NCBI RefSeq assembly: GCF_009727155.1
Contig: NZ_WNWM01000002.1
Coordinates: 5,208,001-5,272,000 of the forward strand
Origin: Pseudoduganella dura
GTDB lineage: Bacteria; Pseudomonadota; Gammaproteobacteria; Burkholderiales; Burkholderiaceae_D
Direction: 5' to 3'
Length of the DNA: 64,000 nucleotides
This document shows positions 49,607 through 57,621 of the stretch, piece after piece. The notes beneath the pieces were generated by a model. That model ran no database searches and was not told the DNA's origin. It was given only the letters and a program-made list of their open reading frames with translations. Numbering within the stretch: position 1 is the first letter of the stretch; every line of letters starts with the position of its first letter. Made by a program: the position numbers and the translations under genes.

Positions 49607-50161
49607 ATGGCCATTGCGTGTCTCCCGTGGGCGGCGCTGCTGGCGTGCGCATGCCTGTGCATGCCACCCGCTGCCCGCGCGCAGGCGCCATCGGAGGATG
49701 CCGTCAAGGCGGTCTACCTGTTCAAGATGCGCAACTACGTCGAGTGGCCCGCCACGGCGGCGGGCCCGGCCGGCGGTCGTACGGTCATCGGTGTCGTCGG
49801 CGCGGAGAAGGTGGCCGAGCATCTGCTGCAGATACCGGCGGTGCGCGACAGCGCCGGCAGCGGCGTGACCGTGCGCAGGCTGCGTATCGGCGACGGGATT
49901 GCCGGCATCGACATCCTGTTCATCGGCCAGGGCGCCTGGAGCCGTGCCGCGCCGCTGGTGGCCCAGGCACACGACCAGTCCACGCTGGTGGTATCCGATT
50001 CGGACGACGCGCTCTCCGGCGGCAGTATCATCAATTTCCGCCTGGTGGATGAACGTATCCGCTTCGATATTTCGCTCGAGTCGGCCGAAAGGGCAAACCT
50101 GAAACTGAGCTCACAGCTGTTGTCGGTGGCCCTGTCCGTCGCGCGGGCGAAAGAAAAGTGA
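49607..50161 (+). CDS. YfiR-family periplasmic protein (DUF4154)
   Basis: The 184-residue product has a signal peptide (1-~25, cleavage near ARAQAP) and the YfiR/DUF4154 core: VKAVYLFKMRNYVEWP, IDILFIGQ, and the end block LVVSDSDDALSGGSIINF, DERIRFDISLESAERANLKLSSQLL. In Pseudomonas YfiR blocks the diguanylate cyclase YfiN in the periplasm. Here the partner gene directly upstream is a TonB receptor; in related bacteria such pairs are followed by a c-di-GMP or kinase gene, which is missing here. The Cys pair of YfiR is not visible in the mature part. Confidence 0.88.
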   Translation: MAIACLPWAALLACACLCMPPAARAQAPSEDAVKAVYLFKMRNYVEWPATAAGPAGGRTVIGVVGAEKVAEHLLQIPAVRDSAGSGVTVRRLRIGDGIAGIDILFIGQGAWSRAAPLVAQAHDQSTLVVSDSDDALSGGSIINFRLVDERIRFDISLESAERANLKLSSQLLSVALSVARAKEK

Positions 50162-50298
50162 TGGACCGCTCCGGGCAGTCACCGCCCGGGCATCGCCCGT
50201 TCATTCACAGGATGGATGACCGCTATCGCCACGATCAATTGGCCATGCTGGCCGGGAAGTGTCATCATGCTCTCCGTCTCCTCCAGTTTCCCCACTGA
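50161..50298 (+). CDS. Possible small ORF or gene remnant after yfiR
   Basis: A 45-codon frame begins at an ATG that overlaps the yfiR-like stop (TGATG) and ends 12 bases before a terminator. The product (MDRSGQSPPGHRPFIHR...) is rich in His and Arg and has no clear fold. Since TonB-receptor/YfiR pairs often have a third gene at this spot, it may be the remains of one; it may equally be chance. No homologue is recognised. Confidence 0.25.
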   Translation: MDRSGQSPPGHRPFIHRMDDRYRHDQLAMLAGKCHHALRLLQFPH

Positions 50299-50310
50299 AA
50301 TTGGATTCAA

Positions 50311-50336
50311 GCCGGCCACTGTGCCGGCATTTTTTT
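50311..50336 (+). terminator. Terminator after the TonB-receptor/yfiR operon
   Basis: GCCGGC (50311-50316) pairs with GCCGGC (50323-50328) around the loop CACTGT and is followed by A and seven T (50330-50336). The other bases between 50299 and 50470 show no gene. Confidence 0.75.
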
Positions 50337-50470
50337 GTGCGTGCCTGGCACGACAGGCAATAGCCTCGCGGCCGCAAGCCGCAACAAGGCGGTAACCGTC
50401 CGGCATGCCGGGCATCGCCGGTCGGCCGGCGAACGACTTGCAGGCGCCCGACGCTTCAACGAACAACATC

Positions 50471-50722
50471 ATGAACAACGAAGTCAAAACCTTCCGGGAA
50501 GCGATCCTGCTTGTCCTGCATACCTGGCGCGCGGCGTCCGCGTTCTTCTTCAGCATCGAGCTGTGGCTGATGGTGGGCGTGGCCGCCGCCACGGTGGGCG
50601 GGGTGTGGCTGGCGTTCATGGGCGATGCGTGGAGCCTGCTGGCGTTCGGGTTTTCGATCGGGTATGTCGTCGCGCGGACCGTGCTGCACGTGAAACGCAT
50701 CCTGAACTGGCCGTTCATCTGA
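50471..50722 (+). CDS. Small membrane protein, 83 aa
   Basis: An 83-residue protein with two predicted membrane helices (~20-45 and ~50-70; SAFFFSIELWLMVGVAAATV and LLAFGFSIGYVVARTVL) and short charged ends. The ATG at 50471 gives MNNEVKTFREAILLVLHTW. I do not recognise the family. It stands alone between a terminator and a convergent esterase gene. Coding quality (third-position GC, clean start) supports it as real. Confidence 0.6.
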   Translation: MNNEVKTFREAILLVLHTWRAASAFFFSIELWLMVGVAAATVGGVWLAFMGDAWSLLAFGFSIGYVVARTVLHVKRILNWPFI

Positions 50723-50785
50723 GCCGTTCGCCTGCCACGAATCCATGGCGGCACATGGCCGGCGCGCTGCGGCCGGCAATCGATA

Positions 50786-51724
50786 TCAGTTCATGAAAAA
50801 CTCGATCCCCCGCGCCATCGCCGGATACGCGGCGGACCCATGGTCCTCATGGGCCAGTTCGTGGAACCGCACCCGCTCCAGCAACGGGCCGCCGGCCTGC
50901 AGCCGCGCGGCGAGGTCGCGCGCCGAGTCGACCATGCGCCGCTGCAGCAGCGCCGCATCGTGGCTGCCGGCGCGAGCATCGGCAGGGCGCTTCTGTTCCA
51001 GCTCGCCCACGGTCATCAGCAATGACGGCTTGCCCGGCAGCGCCGCGACGCGCTGCGCGAAACCTTCCAGCCCGTCCAGCACCACGCGGTCGCCATACCA
51101 GATCGACGGGCTGGCGGCCACGTAGGTCTGGAACATGGCGGGCCGGGTGAATAGCGTGTACAGCGTGCACAGGCCGCCGAACGAATGTCCGTACAGGGCC
51201 TGGCGCCGCGGGTCGACCGGCGCCAGCGTGCGCACCAGCGGTTTCAGTTCCTGCTCGATGAAGTCGAGGAAGCGGTCGGCGCCGCCCTCGGCGGCGGGCG
51301 CGCCGGCGGCGGGCGGCGTGTAGTCGCGGGTGCGGCTCTTCGAATCATGGTCCTGCGCGGTGGCGTAGCCGATGCCGACGATCACCGGCGCGGCCAGGCC
51401 GGTGACCCCGGCGCGGCGCGCGGCGGTGCGGGCCATCAGTGCGAGCACGGGAAACGACGCGTTGCCGTCCAGCGCATACAGTACCGGGTGGCCGGCGGCG
51501 GGCGCCGGCGTCTCGGGCACGCTGACGAAAATGCGGTAGCGCTGGCCGGTGATGGCCGACGCCATGTCGCGCTGGCGCGCCTGCGGCAGCATTACGGGCT
51601 GCCACGCCTCCGCATCGCCGGCGGCCGCGGCAGCCTCATGGGCAGCCAGCGGCAGCAGCGTCGAACCCAGTACGGCGGTGCCGCCGGCAAGCAGGCGGCG
51701 GCGGGAAAAGGGGAAAGCGGTCAT
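50786..51724 (-). CDS. Iron-regulated alpha/beta hydrolase (siderophore-esterase-like)
   Basis: The 312-residue protein begins with a twin-arginine-type signal (FSRRRLLAGG, cleavage near AAAAAGDAE), so it acts in the periplasm. The alpha/beta-hydrolase core shows HPVLYALDGNASFP, the nucleophile elbow GHSFGG and a late His near HEDHGSA; it is the esterase-D/IroE-like type that opens siderophore esters. A Fur box lies over its promoter (51777-51795), which supports a siderophore role; the exact substrate is inference. The ATG at 51724 is chosen since GGAG lies five bases upstream and it begins the Tat signal. Confidence 0.85.
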   Translation of the reverse strand: MTAFPFSRRRLLAGGTAVLGSTLLPLAAHEAAAAAGDAEAWQPVMLPQARQRDMASAITGQRYRIFVSVPETPAPAAGHPVLYALDGNASFPVLALMARTAARRAGVTGLAAPVIVGIGYATAQDHDSKSRTRDYTPPAAGAPAAEGGADRFLDFIEQELKPLVRTLAPVDPRRQALYGHSFGGLCTLYTLFTRPAMFQTYVAASPSIWYGDRVVLDGLEGFAQRVAALPGKPSLLMTVGELEQKRPADARAGSHDAALLQRRMVDSARDLAARLQAGGPLLERVRFHELAHEDHGSAAYPAMARGIEFFMN

Positions 51725-51776
51725 CGGGACTCCGTGCAAGCAGAAAACTATGGAGGCCGCGGAGGCGCTCCATTTC

Positions 51777-51798
51777 AATGAGAATGATTCTCATTATA
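51777..51798 (-). promoter_or_regulatory. Fur box overlapping the esterase promoter
   Basis: AATGAGAATGATTCTCATT (51777-51795) is a 19-base palindrome with only the centre base unpaired, very close to the Fur consensus. On the minus strand a TATAAT (51798-51793) overlaps its edge, so bound Fur would cover the start point of the esterase transcript 53 bases from its ATG. The cyclase gene on the other strand starts 151 bases away and may also be affected. Confidence 0.85.
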
Positions 51799-51946
51799 TT
51801 ATGCGGTGGCATCGCCTGGGTCTTCAAGGCTGGCTCGCCTGTGCCGGGCAGCAAGCGTTCACCGCCGAGCCTGCGAGAGGGTGGCAAGCAAGCCGATAGC
51901 CGCCCGTATTGCATGGTAGACTGCCTTGCACCAATAACGAGCAGCC

Positions 51947-53578
51947 ATGCACAGCATTCATCCATTCACGACGTTGAAGGCGCGGATGACAGTCATTGTC
52001 GGCGCGCTGGTCTTCCTGTCTGGAATGTTGCTTGCCCTTTATGCGATCAATATCGTCGAGCGGGACATGGCGCAACTGGTGGGCGACCGCGAGTATGCGC
52101 TGTTGTCGAGCGCGGCGGCGCAGATGGAGCAGGACCTGAACGCCAAGCGCACGGTGCTGCGCGTGACGGCGGAAGGCATGCAGGCCGCGGGGGCATACGA
52201 TCCCGCGGCCGTGCGCAACTATCTGCAGCGCGTACCGTCGCTGGGGCAGCAGTTCTTCAACACCGTGGCACTCGATGCCAACGGCGTGCTCCTGACCAGC
52301 CTGGCCGGCGGCGCGGCCGCCGGCCAGGCCACGGTGGCGGCGCGCGCCTATTTCCGGGATACGGTGCGCACGCGCAAGGGCGTGCTGTCGCCGCCGCTGC
52401 GCAGCGCGCTGTCCGGAAAGCCCATCGTGCTGCTGACCGAACCCGTGTTCGACGCCGCCGGGGTTCTCCAGTTTGTCCTGGCCGCCTCCATCGACCTGTC
52501 GCAACCGGATTTTTTCGAACACCTGGACCGGCTCAAGCCGGGGCGGCACGGCTATCTGTTCGTGTTGACGACGGACGGCGTGATCCTGCACCACCCGGAA
52601 CCGGGCCGGGTGCTGCGCAACGTCGCCGACGAGAAGGGCGGCATCGTGCCGTCGACGCGGCAGGCGCTGGAGGGCAAGGATGGCTGGGTGCTGGCCCCGA
52701 ACAAGGCGGGCGTGAATTCGCTGATCGGCTACCGGCGCCTGGCCAACGCCGACTGGATCGTGGGCATCGTCTATCCCACGGCGGAGGCGTTCGCGCCGCT
52801 GGTGGCGATGCGCCAGCGGGCGCTGCTGCGCACGGGCATCGCCGCCGTCGCCGCCGGCTTGCTGGGGCTGCTGGCGATCGCGATCCTGTTGCGTCCCCTG
52901 GAAACGTTGCGTCACCAGGTGGCGCGCATCCGCCGCGGCGATGCCGGCATCGACATCATCGACCTGACCCGGCGCGACGAGATCGGCGCCCTGAGCCGGG
53001 CCATCCATGCGCTGACGGAGGAGCGGGCCATCGCCGACGCCGAGTCGGCGCGGCTGGCACGCACCGATTCGCTGACAGGGCTGTGCAACCGGCGCATGAT
53101 GGAAAGCGAGCTGGACATGGCATTGCTGCGCCAGCGCCGCAGCCATGCCGAACTGGGCGTGGCGTTTCTCGACATCGACCATTTCAAGCACATCAACGAC
53201 AGCCATGGCCATGCCACCGGCGACGCGGTACTGGTCGAATTCGCCAGGCGGCTCAGGCAGGCCGTGCGCGCCACCGACATCGTGGCCCGCTATGCCGGCG
53301 ACGAATTCGTCGTGGTGTTCGAGGGGTTGTCCTCCGCAGAGGAACTGGCGGCGCTGGCCACGAAAATCCTGGAGGCGATCCGCGTGCCGTTCCCTGTCAT
53401 CGCCGAAGGCTTGCAGGTCACCACCAGTATCGGCCTGACGCTGGGCCGCGCCGGCAGCACCCGCGAGAGCCTGCTCAAGTGTGCGGATGAAGCGCTGTAT
53501 GCCGCCAAGGCCGCCGGCAGGAACGGCTTCGCCATCGACGGAACCGTGGCCGGGGCATGCGGTACCGGCCAGGCGTGA
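51947..53578 (+). CDS. Cache-domain diguanylate cyclase
   Basis: A 543-residue inner-membrane enzyme that should make c-di-GMP. TM1 (~17-37), a periplasmic dCache-type sensor (~38-285, with FNTVALDANGVLLTSL and HGYLFVLTTDGVILHHPEP), TM2 (~290-325), a HAMP-like region, then GGDEF. The active-site motif is AGDEF (450-454), an allowed variant; DSLTGLCNRR and DIDHFKHIND are present, and RATD (441-444) five residues before it is an inhibitory I-site. It is thus probably active and product-inhibited. Ligand unknown. Confidence 0.92.
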   Translation: MHSIHPFTTLKARMTVIVGALVFLSGMLLALYAINIVERDMAQLVGDREYALLSSAAAQMEQDLNAKRTVLRVTAEGMQAAGAYDPAAVRNYLQRVPSLGQQFFNTVALDANGVLLTSLAGGAAAGQATVAARAYFRDTVRTRKGVLSPPLRSALSGKPIVLLTEPVFDAAGVLQFVLAASIDLSQPDFFEHLDRLKPGRHGYLFVLTTDGVILHHPEPGRVLRNVADEKGGIVPSTRQALEGKDGWVLAPNKAGVNSLIGYRRLANADWIVGIVYPTAEAFAPLVAMRQRALLRTGIAAVAAGLLGLLAIAILLRPLETLRHQVARIRRGDAGIDIIDLTRRDEIGALSRAIHALTEERAIADAESARLARTDSLTGLCNRRMMESELDMALLRQRRSHAELGVAFLDIDHFKHINDSHGHATGDAVLVEFARRLRQAVRATDIVARYAGDEFVVVFEGLSSAEELAALATKILEAIRVPFPVIAEGLQVTTSIGLTLGRAGSTRESLLKCADEALYAAKAAGRNGFAIDGTVAGACGTGQA

Positions 53579-53748
53579 CCGCTGAATGCGTCCTTTACCT
53601 CACGCAACTGAGCGGAGTGGCGGGCTGCGATCGTGGCCCGCGGGCGCGCAACATTAGCTAGTGCAAACCGGCAACTGTGCGGACCAGCATCCGGCCGGAT
53701 GTTAAACTTGCCGTCCAGACATGATATGTCCAGGGAGTCTTTCCACGC

Positions 53749-55407
53749 ATGCGCTTTTTCCTCTTTTTCCTCATCTCCCTACAACTTGCCCTGGCGACGC
53801 CCGCGGGTTTTGCCGCGCCGGCCGAAAAGAAAGCCGATGCGCCGGCCGCCGCCGTCGTCCAGCCCGATCCGCTGGGACGCGAAACGCCGCGCTCGATGGT
53901 CTCGGGCCTGATCGGCGCGCTGGCCGAACTCGATTACGACCGTGCCGCGATGTATTTCGACCTGCCCGCCGCCAGCAGCACCCGGCAGCGCATGGCCGCG
54001 ATCGGCCAGGCGCGCGCGTTCCACGCGCTGCTCGACGACGGCGGATCGCTCAGGCCGTTCGCCGCCCTGTCCAACGAGGCCACCGGCAAGCTCGACGACG
54101 ACCTGCCGCTCGACCAGGAGGAAATCGGCGAATTCACCCTGGCCGGCAAGACCCTGCCCGTGCTGCTCACGCGCGGCCAGGAAGGCGGCCAGCCGGTATG
54201 GCGGATCTCGAAGGAAACGCTGGCCCGGATCGCGGCGGCGACCCGGCGCGAGCCCGCGGCGCAGCAGCAGCCGGCGGAAGAGGAATTCATGCTCGCCGGC
54301 GCGCCGGTGAAGGATTGGGCGATCCTGCTGGGGCTGGGCATCATGGTCTTCGGCGGCCTGTGGATGCTGTCCGCCCTGATCGTCGCGGCACTGCGCCGGC
54401 TGGTGGCCGATCCCGCGGCGAACGGCATCTATCGCTTCGCCGAGGCGGCGCTGCCGCCGCTGAGCCTCGTGATCGCCGTGCTGGTGTTCTATAACTGGGC
54501 GGACCGGGCGCCCGTCGCCATCGTGGCCCGCCAGACGCTGCTGCGCTACGCCGGCATCGTCACCGTCATCGCGGTGGTCTGGTTCGGCCTGCGGCTGGTC
54601 GACGCGATCGCCGAACTTGCCATCACCCGCATGCAGCGCCACGGCCGGCGGCAGATCGTTTCCGTCATCACGCTGCTGCGGCGCACCGTCAAGTTCCTGC
54701 TGCTCACGCTGTCCGGCATCGGCATCCTCGACACGTTCGGCATCGATGTCACCACGGGCATCGCGGCGCTGGGCATCGGCGGCATCGCGCTGGCGCTGGG
54801 CGCGCAGAAAACGGTGGAAAACCTGGTCGGCAGCGTTACCGTGATCGCCGACCGGCCGCTGCAGGTGGGCGACTTCATCAAGGTGGGCACCGTGGTCGGC
54901 ACGGTCGAGGACGTGGGCATCCGCTCGACCCGCATCCGCACCGGGGAACGCACCGTGGTGACCATCCCGAACGGCGACCTGTCGGCACGCCAGATCGAGA
55001 ACTACGCGGACCGCGACCGCTTCCTGTTCAACCCGGTGATCGCCGTGGGTCACGGCACGTCGTCGGCCAAGCTGAAGGAAGCCATCGCGATCGTCCAGGG
55101 CGTGCTTGCCGAACAAAGGAACCTTGCCGACGACTGGCGGGCGCGGCTGGGGAGCATCGGCGAACGGTCCTTCAATATCGATGTGCATGCCTATATCGAC
55201 GTGCGCGAATTCGATACCCAGGTCATCATCCGCGAGGAATTGCTGCTGACGATCTACGAACGCCTCGAGGCGGCAGGCATCGGCCTGGCGTTCCCGAGCC
55301 AGACCATCGTGTTTTCGCCGGCGGCGGGCACGGCGGCCAACGAGCTGCAAGCCGCCGATGCCGGCGTGGACGATGCGCCACGCCCCGCACGCGCGGCCGT
55401 GCGCTGA
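53749..55407 (+). CDS. MscS-family mechanosensitive channel
   Basis: The 552-residue protein has a signal peptide (1-~22), a periplasmic N-terminal domain of ~160 residues (DPLGRETPRSMVSGLIGALA), four to five membrane helices (~185-345) and the MscS pore/beta domain: GIGGIALALGAQKTVENLVGS as the pore-lining helix, DFIKVGTVVGTVEDVGIRSTRIRT and VTIPNGDL. It should release solutes on membrane tension. The periplasmic extension sets it apart from E. coli MscS. A short palindrome GACATGATATGTC (53718-53730) lies 19 bases before the start; meaning unknown. Confidence 0.92.
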   Translation: MRFFLFFLISLQLALATPAGFAAPAEKKADAPAAAVVQPDPLGRETPRSMVSGLIGALAELDYDRAAMYFDLPAASSTRQRMAAIGQARAFHALLDDGGSLRPFAALSNEATGKLDDDLPLDQEEIGEFTLAGKTLPVLLTRGQEGGQPVWRISKETLARIAAATRREPAAQQQPAEEEFMLAGAPVKDWAILLGLGIMVFGGLWMLSALIVAALRRLVADPAANGIYRFAEAALPPLSLVIAVLVFYNWADRAPVAIVARQTLLRYAGIVTVIAVVWFGLRLVDAIAELAITRMQRHGRRQIVSVITLLRRTVKFLLLTLSGIGILDTFGIDVTTGIAALGIGGIALALGAQKTVENLVGSVTVIADRPLQVGDFIKVGTVVGTVEDVGIRSTRIRTGERTVVTIPNGDLSARQIENYADRDRFLFNPVIAVGHGTSSAKLKEAIAIVQGVLAEQRNLADDWRARLGSIGERSFNIDVHAYIDVREFDTQVIIREELLLTIYERLEAAGIGLAFPSQTIVFSPAAGTAANELQAADAGVDDAPRPARAAVR

Positions 55408-55671
55408 GGCGCCGGGGCGCCGCGCGCTGCTATCATATTGCCCATTGCGGGGCCGATCCGGCGCTTGCCGCGGATGGCGCCGGCATGCCGGCGAAGACCG
55501 TTGCGCCGAAGTTTGCACCGATGTTTTCGCCGGTATTTACGCCGGTATTTACGCCGGTATTTACGCCGGCAAGTGCCGTGATGCCGATGACAGCCGCCGC
55601 GCTGGCCGGAACGGGATCGTTGCAGGTTCCATCCTTCCCGCCGGCCCGCGGTTTCGCCAACGAGGAGCCCC
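55408..55671. other. Spacer with 12-bp tandem repeat upstream of the GST gene
   Basis: The unit GCCGGTATTTAC occurs three times in tandem at 55529-55564, followed by GCCGG, within a stretch of imperfect related units to the left. A TATCAT at 55431-55436 is a possible -10 box. Frames that read through the repeat on either strand give low-complexity peptides (FTPV or GVNT repeats) and are not accepted as genes. Confidence 0.6.
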
Positions 55672-56316
55672 ATGATGACCATTACCATCACCGCCTTCGA
55701 ACATTCGCCGGACGGCGGCAGGGGACTGGCGCGCGATACGCGCGTTCGCTGGGCGCTGGAGGAGGTGGGCCAGCCCTACAAGGTTCGCCTGGTCACCTTC
55801 AAGGCGCTGAAAGAACCGGCGCACCGGGCGCTGCATCCGTTCGGCCAGATCCCCACCTATGAGGAAGGCAATCTCGCCCTGTTCGAAACGGGCGGGATCG
55901 TGATGCATATCGCCGAACGCCACGCGGGCCTGCTGCCGCACCACGCCAATGCCCGGGCACGCGCGATCACGTGGATGTTCGCCGCGCTCAACACGGTGGA
56001 AATGCCGATCGTCGAACTGTCCACCGTCATGCTGCTGGAACGCGACAAGCCGTGGTACCAGGAGCGCCTGCCGCTGGTCGAGGCGCGCGTGCGCGACTGC
56101 CTGGGCCAGCTCGCCACGCGCCTGGGCGACGCCGAATGGCTCGACGGCCCGTTCAGCGCGGGGGACCTGATGATGGTCTCGGTGCTGCTCAGGTCGAGGT
56201 CGTCGGGCATCCTCGATGAATATCCGAACCTGGCCGCCTATGTCGCCCGTGGCGAGGCGCGACCCGCGTACAAGCGCGCCTTTGCGGCGCAGCTGGCCGT
56301 CAACGCCGGCACGTAG
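55672..56316 (+). CDS. Glutathione S-transferase family protein
   Basis: The 214-residue protein has an N-terminal thioredoxin-fold domain (ITAFEHSPDGGRG, HPFGQIPTYEEGNLALFETGGIVMHIAE, where the IPTYEEG and FETGGI blocks bind glutathione) and an all-helical C-terminal domain with the N-capping FSAGDLMMVSVLLR motif. It differs from housekeeping GSTs in lacking a clear catalytic Tyr/Ser/Cys near the start. The second ATG (55675) is an alternative start. Substrate unknown. Confidence 0.85.
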   Translation: MMTITITAFEHSPDGGRGLARDTRVRWALEEVGQPYKVRLVTFKALKEPAHRALHPFGQIPTYEEGNLALFETGGIVMHIAERHAGLLPHHANARARAITWMFAALNTVEMPIVELSTVMLLERDKPWYQERLPLVEARVRDCLGQLATRLGDAEWLDGPFSAGDLMMVSVLLRSRSSGILDEYPNLAAYVARGEARPAYKRAFAAQLAVNAGT

Positions 56317-56333
56317 GAATCGGGATGCCGGCA

Positions 56334-56350
56334 GCCGGAACAACTCCGGC
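56334..56350. terminator. Small hairpin between convergent GST and lldD genes
   Basis: GCCGGA/TCCGGC (56334-56339 with 56345-56350) around ACAAC lies in the 40-base gap between the two convergent genes. It has no T tract on either side, so it is at best a weak, two-way terminator. Confidence 0.3.
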
Positions 56351-56356
56351 CGCGGA

Positions 56357-57493
56357 TCAGAGCCTGGCCAGGCTGGAGGAATCGATGTCGCGGATCGATT
56401 TCACGCCGGTCAGCACCATGCTGGTACGGATGTCCTTTTCCAGGATGTTGAACAGGTTGCGCACGCCGGCCGCGCCGCCGACGGCGAGCGCGTACACGAA
56501 GGCGCGGCCGATCAGCACCCCGTCGGCGCCCAGCGCGAGCATGCGCACCACGTCCAGGCCCGTGCGGATGCCGCCGTCGGCGAAAATGGTCAGGTCGCCC
56601 TTGACCGCCGCGGCGATCGAAGGCAGCGCCCTGGCTGAAGAGACGGCGCCGTCGAGCTGGCGCCCGCCATGGTTGGACACCACGATACCGTCGGCGCCGA
56701 AGGCCTTCGCGTCGCGCGCGTCGTCGGCGTCGAGGATGCCCTTGATGACCATCGGGCCCTTCCATTCGTCGCGGATCCACTGCAGGTCGCTCCAGTTGAT
56801 GCCCGGATCGAAGTTGGCGCCCAGCCAGCCGATGTAGTCCGCCAGGCCGGTCGGGTTGCCGCGATACGCCGAGATATTGCCCAGGTCATGGGGCCGCCCG
56901 AGCATGCCCACGTCCAGCGCCCAGCGCGGATGCAGCATTGCCTGCACCACGCGGCGCAGCGGTCCGTTCGGGCCGCTCATGCCGGAATGCGCATCCCGGT
57001 AGCGGGCACCGGGCACCGGCATGTCGACCGTGAAGACCAGCGTCTCGATGCCCAGTTCGCGCGCGCGCTGCAGGTAATCGCGCATGAAGCCGCGGTCCTT
57101 CAGCACATACAGCTGGCACCACAGCGGGCGCGACGACTTCTGCGCTACCTCCTTCAGCGGGCACACCGACACGGTCGACTGGATGAACGGGATGTCGCGC
57201 TCGGCCGCCACCGTGGCCGCCTGCACTTCGCCGCGGCGCGCATACATGCCGGTCAGCCCCACCGGTGCCAGCGCGATGGGCAGGCCCTGCCGGACCCCGA
57301 ACCACTCGGTGGAAAGGTCCAGCGTTTCCGAACCCCGCAGCACGCGCTGGCGCAGGGCCACGTCCTGCAGGTCGCTCATGTTGGCGCGCATCGTCGATTC
57401 GGTACCCGACCCGCCATCGAGATAGTGGAACAGGAACGGTGGCAGCTTGCGGCGCGCGGCTTCGCGGTAGTCGGTGGCGGAAGAAATGATCAT
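56357..57493 (-). CDS. lldD: L-lactate dehydrogenase / alpha-hydroxy-acid oxidase, FMN-dependent
   Basis: A 378-residue TIM-barrel flavoprotein of the LldD family, membrane-associated and quinone-linked in E. coli. Key residues match: Y24 (FLFHYLDGG), Y129 (CQLYVLKD), D157 (FTVDMPVPG), K251 (MVIKGIL), the active-site base H275 and R278 (SNHGGRQLD). The central membrane-binding loop (~180-210) is present. L-lactate is the likeliest substrate, though other 2-hydroxy acids are possible. It lies 112 bases after the pectin operon on the same strand; no lactate permease or regulator is adjacent. Confidence 0.92.
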   Translation of the reverse strand: MIISSATDYREAARRKLPPFLFHYLDGGSGTESTMRANMSDLQDVALRQRVLRGSETLDLSTEWFGVRQGLPIALAPVGLTGMYARRGEVQAATVAAERDIPFIQSTVSVCPLKEVAQKSSRPLWCQLYVLKDRGFMRDYLQRARELGIETLVFTVDMPVPGARYRDAHSGMSGPNGPLRRVVQAMLHPRWALDVGMLGRPHDLGNISAYRGNPTGLADYIGWLGANFDPGINWSDLQWIRDEWKGPMVIKGILDADDARDAKAFGADGIVVSNHGGRQLDGAVSSARALPSIAAAVKGDLTIFADGGIRTGLDVVRMLALGADGVLIGRAFVYALAVGGAAGVRNLFNILEKDIRTSMVLTGVKSIRDIDSSSLARL

Positions 57494-57589
57494 TGTCTGC
57501 GTCTATGTGGGGTGGGCGGCCGCTCGCCACGCCGGGCGAGTCGTGCCGCATTGTTTTCTGAATGATAAAGGATACGGATGCATGCTTCC

Positions 57590-57621
57590 CGCGGCCGGCC
57601 GGTTTTCATGAGCCGGCCGCG
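57590..57621 (-). other. GC-rich stem-loop at the end of the oligogalacturonate lyase gene
   Basis: CGCGGCCGGC (57590-57599) pairs with GCCGGCCGCG (57612-57621) around the stop codon of the lyase gene. There is no T tract after it on the minus strand. It may slow or protect the 3' end of the operon transcript before lldD; function is unproven. Confidence 0.35.

Noticed and set aside
55433..55660. Frames encoding GVNT or FTPV repeats on either strand
   Set aside because: The only notable content is the 12-bp tandem repeat itself; no ribosome site and no homologous look.
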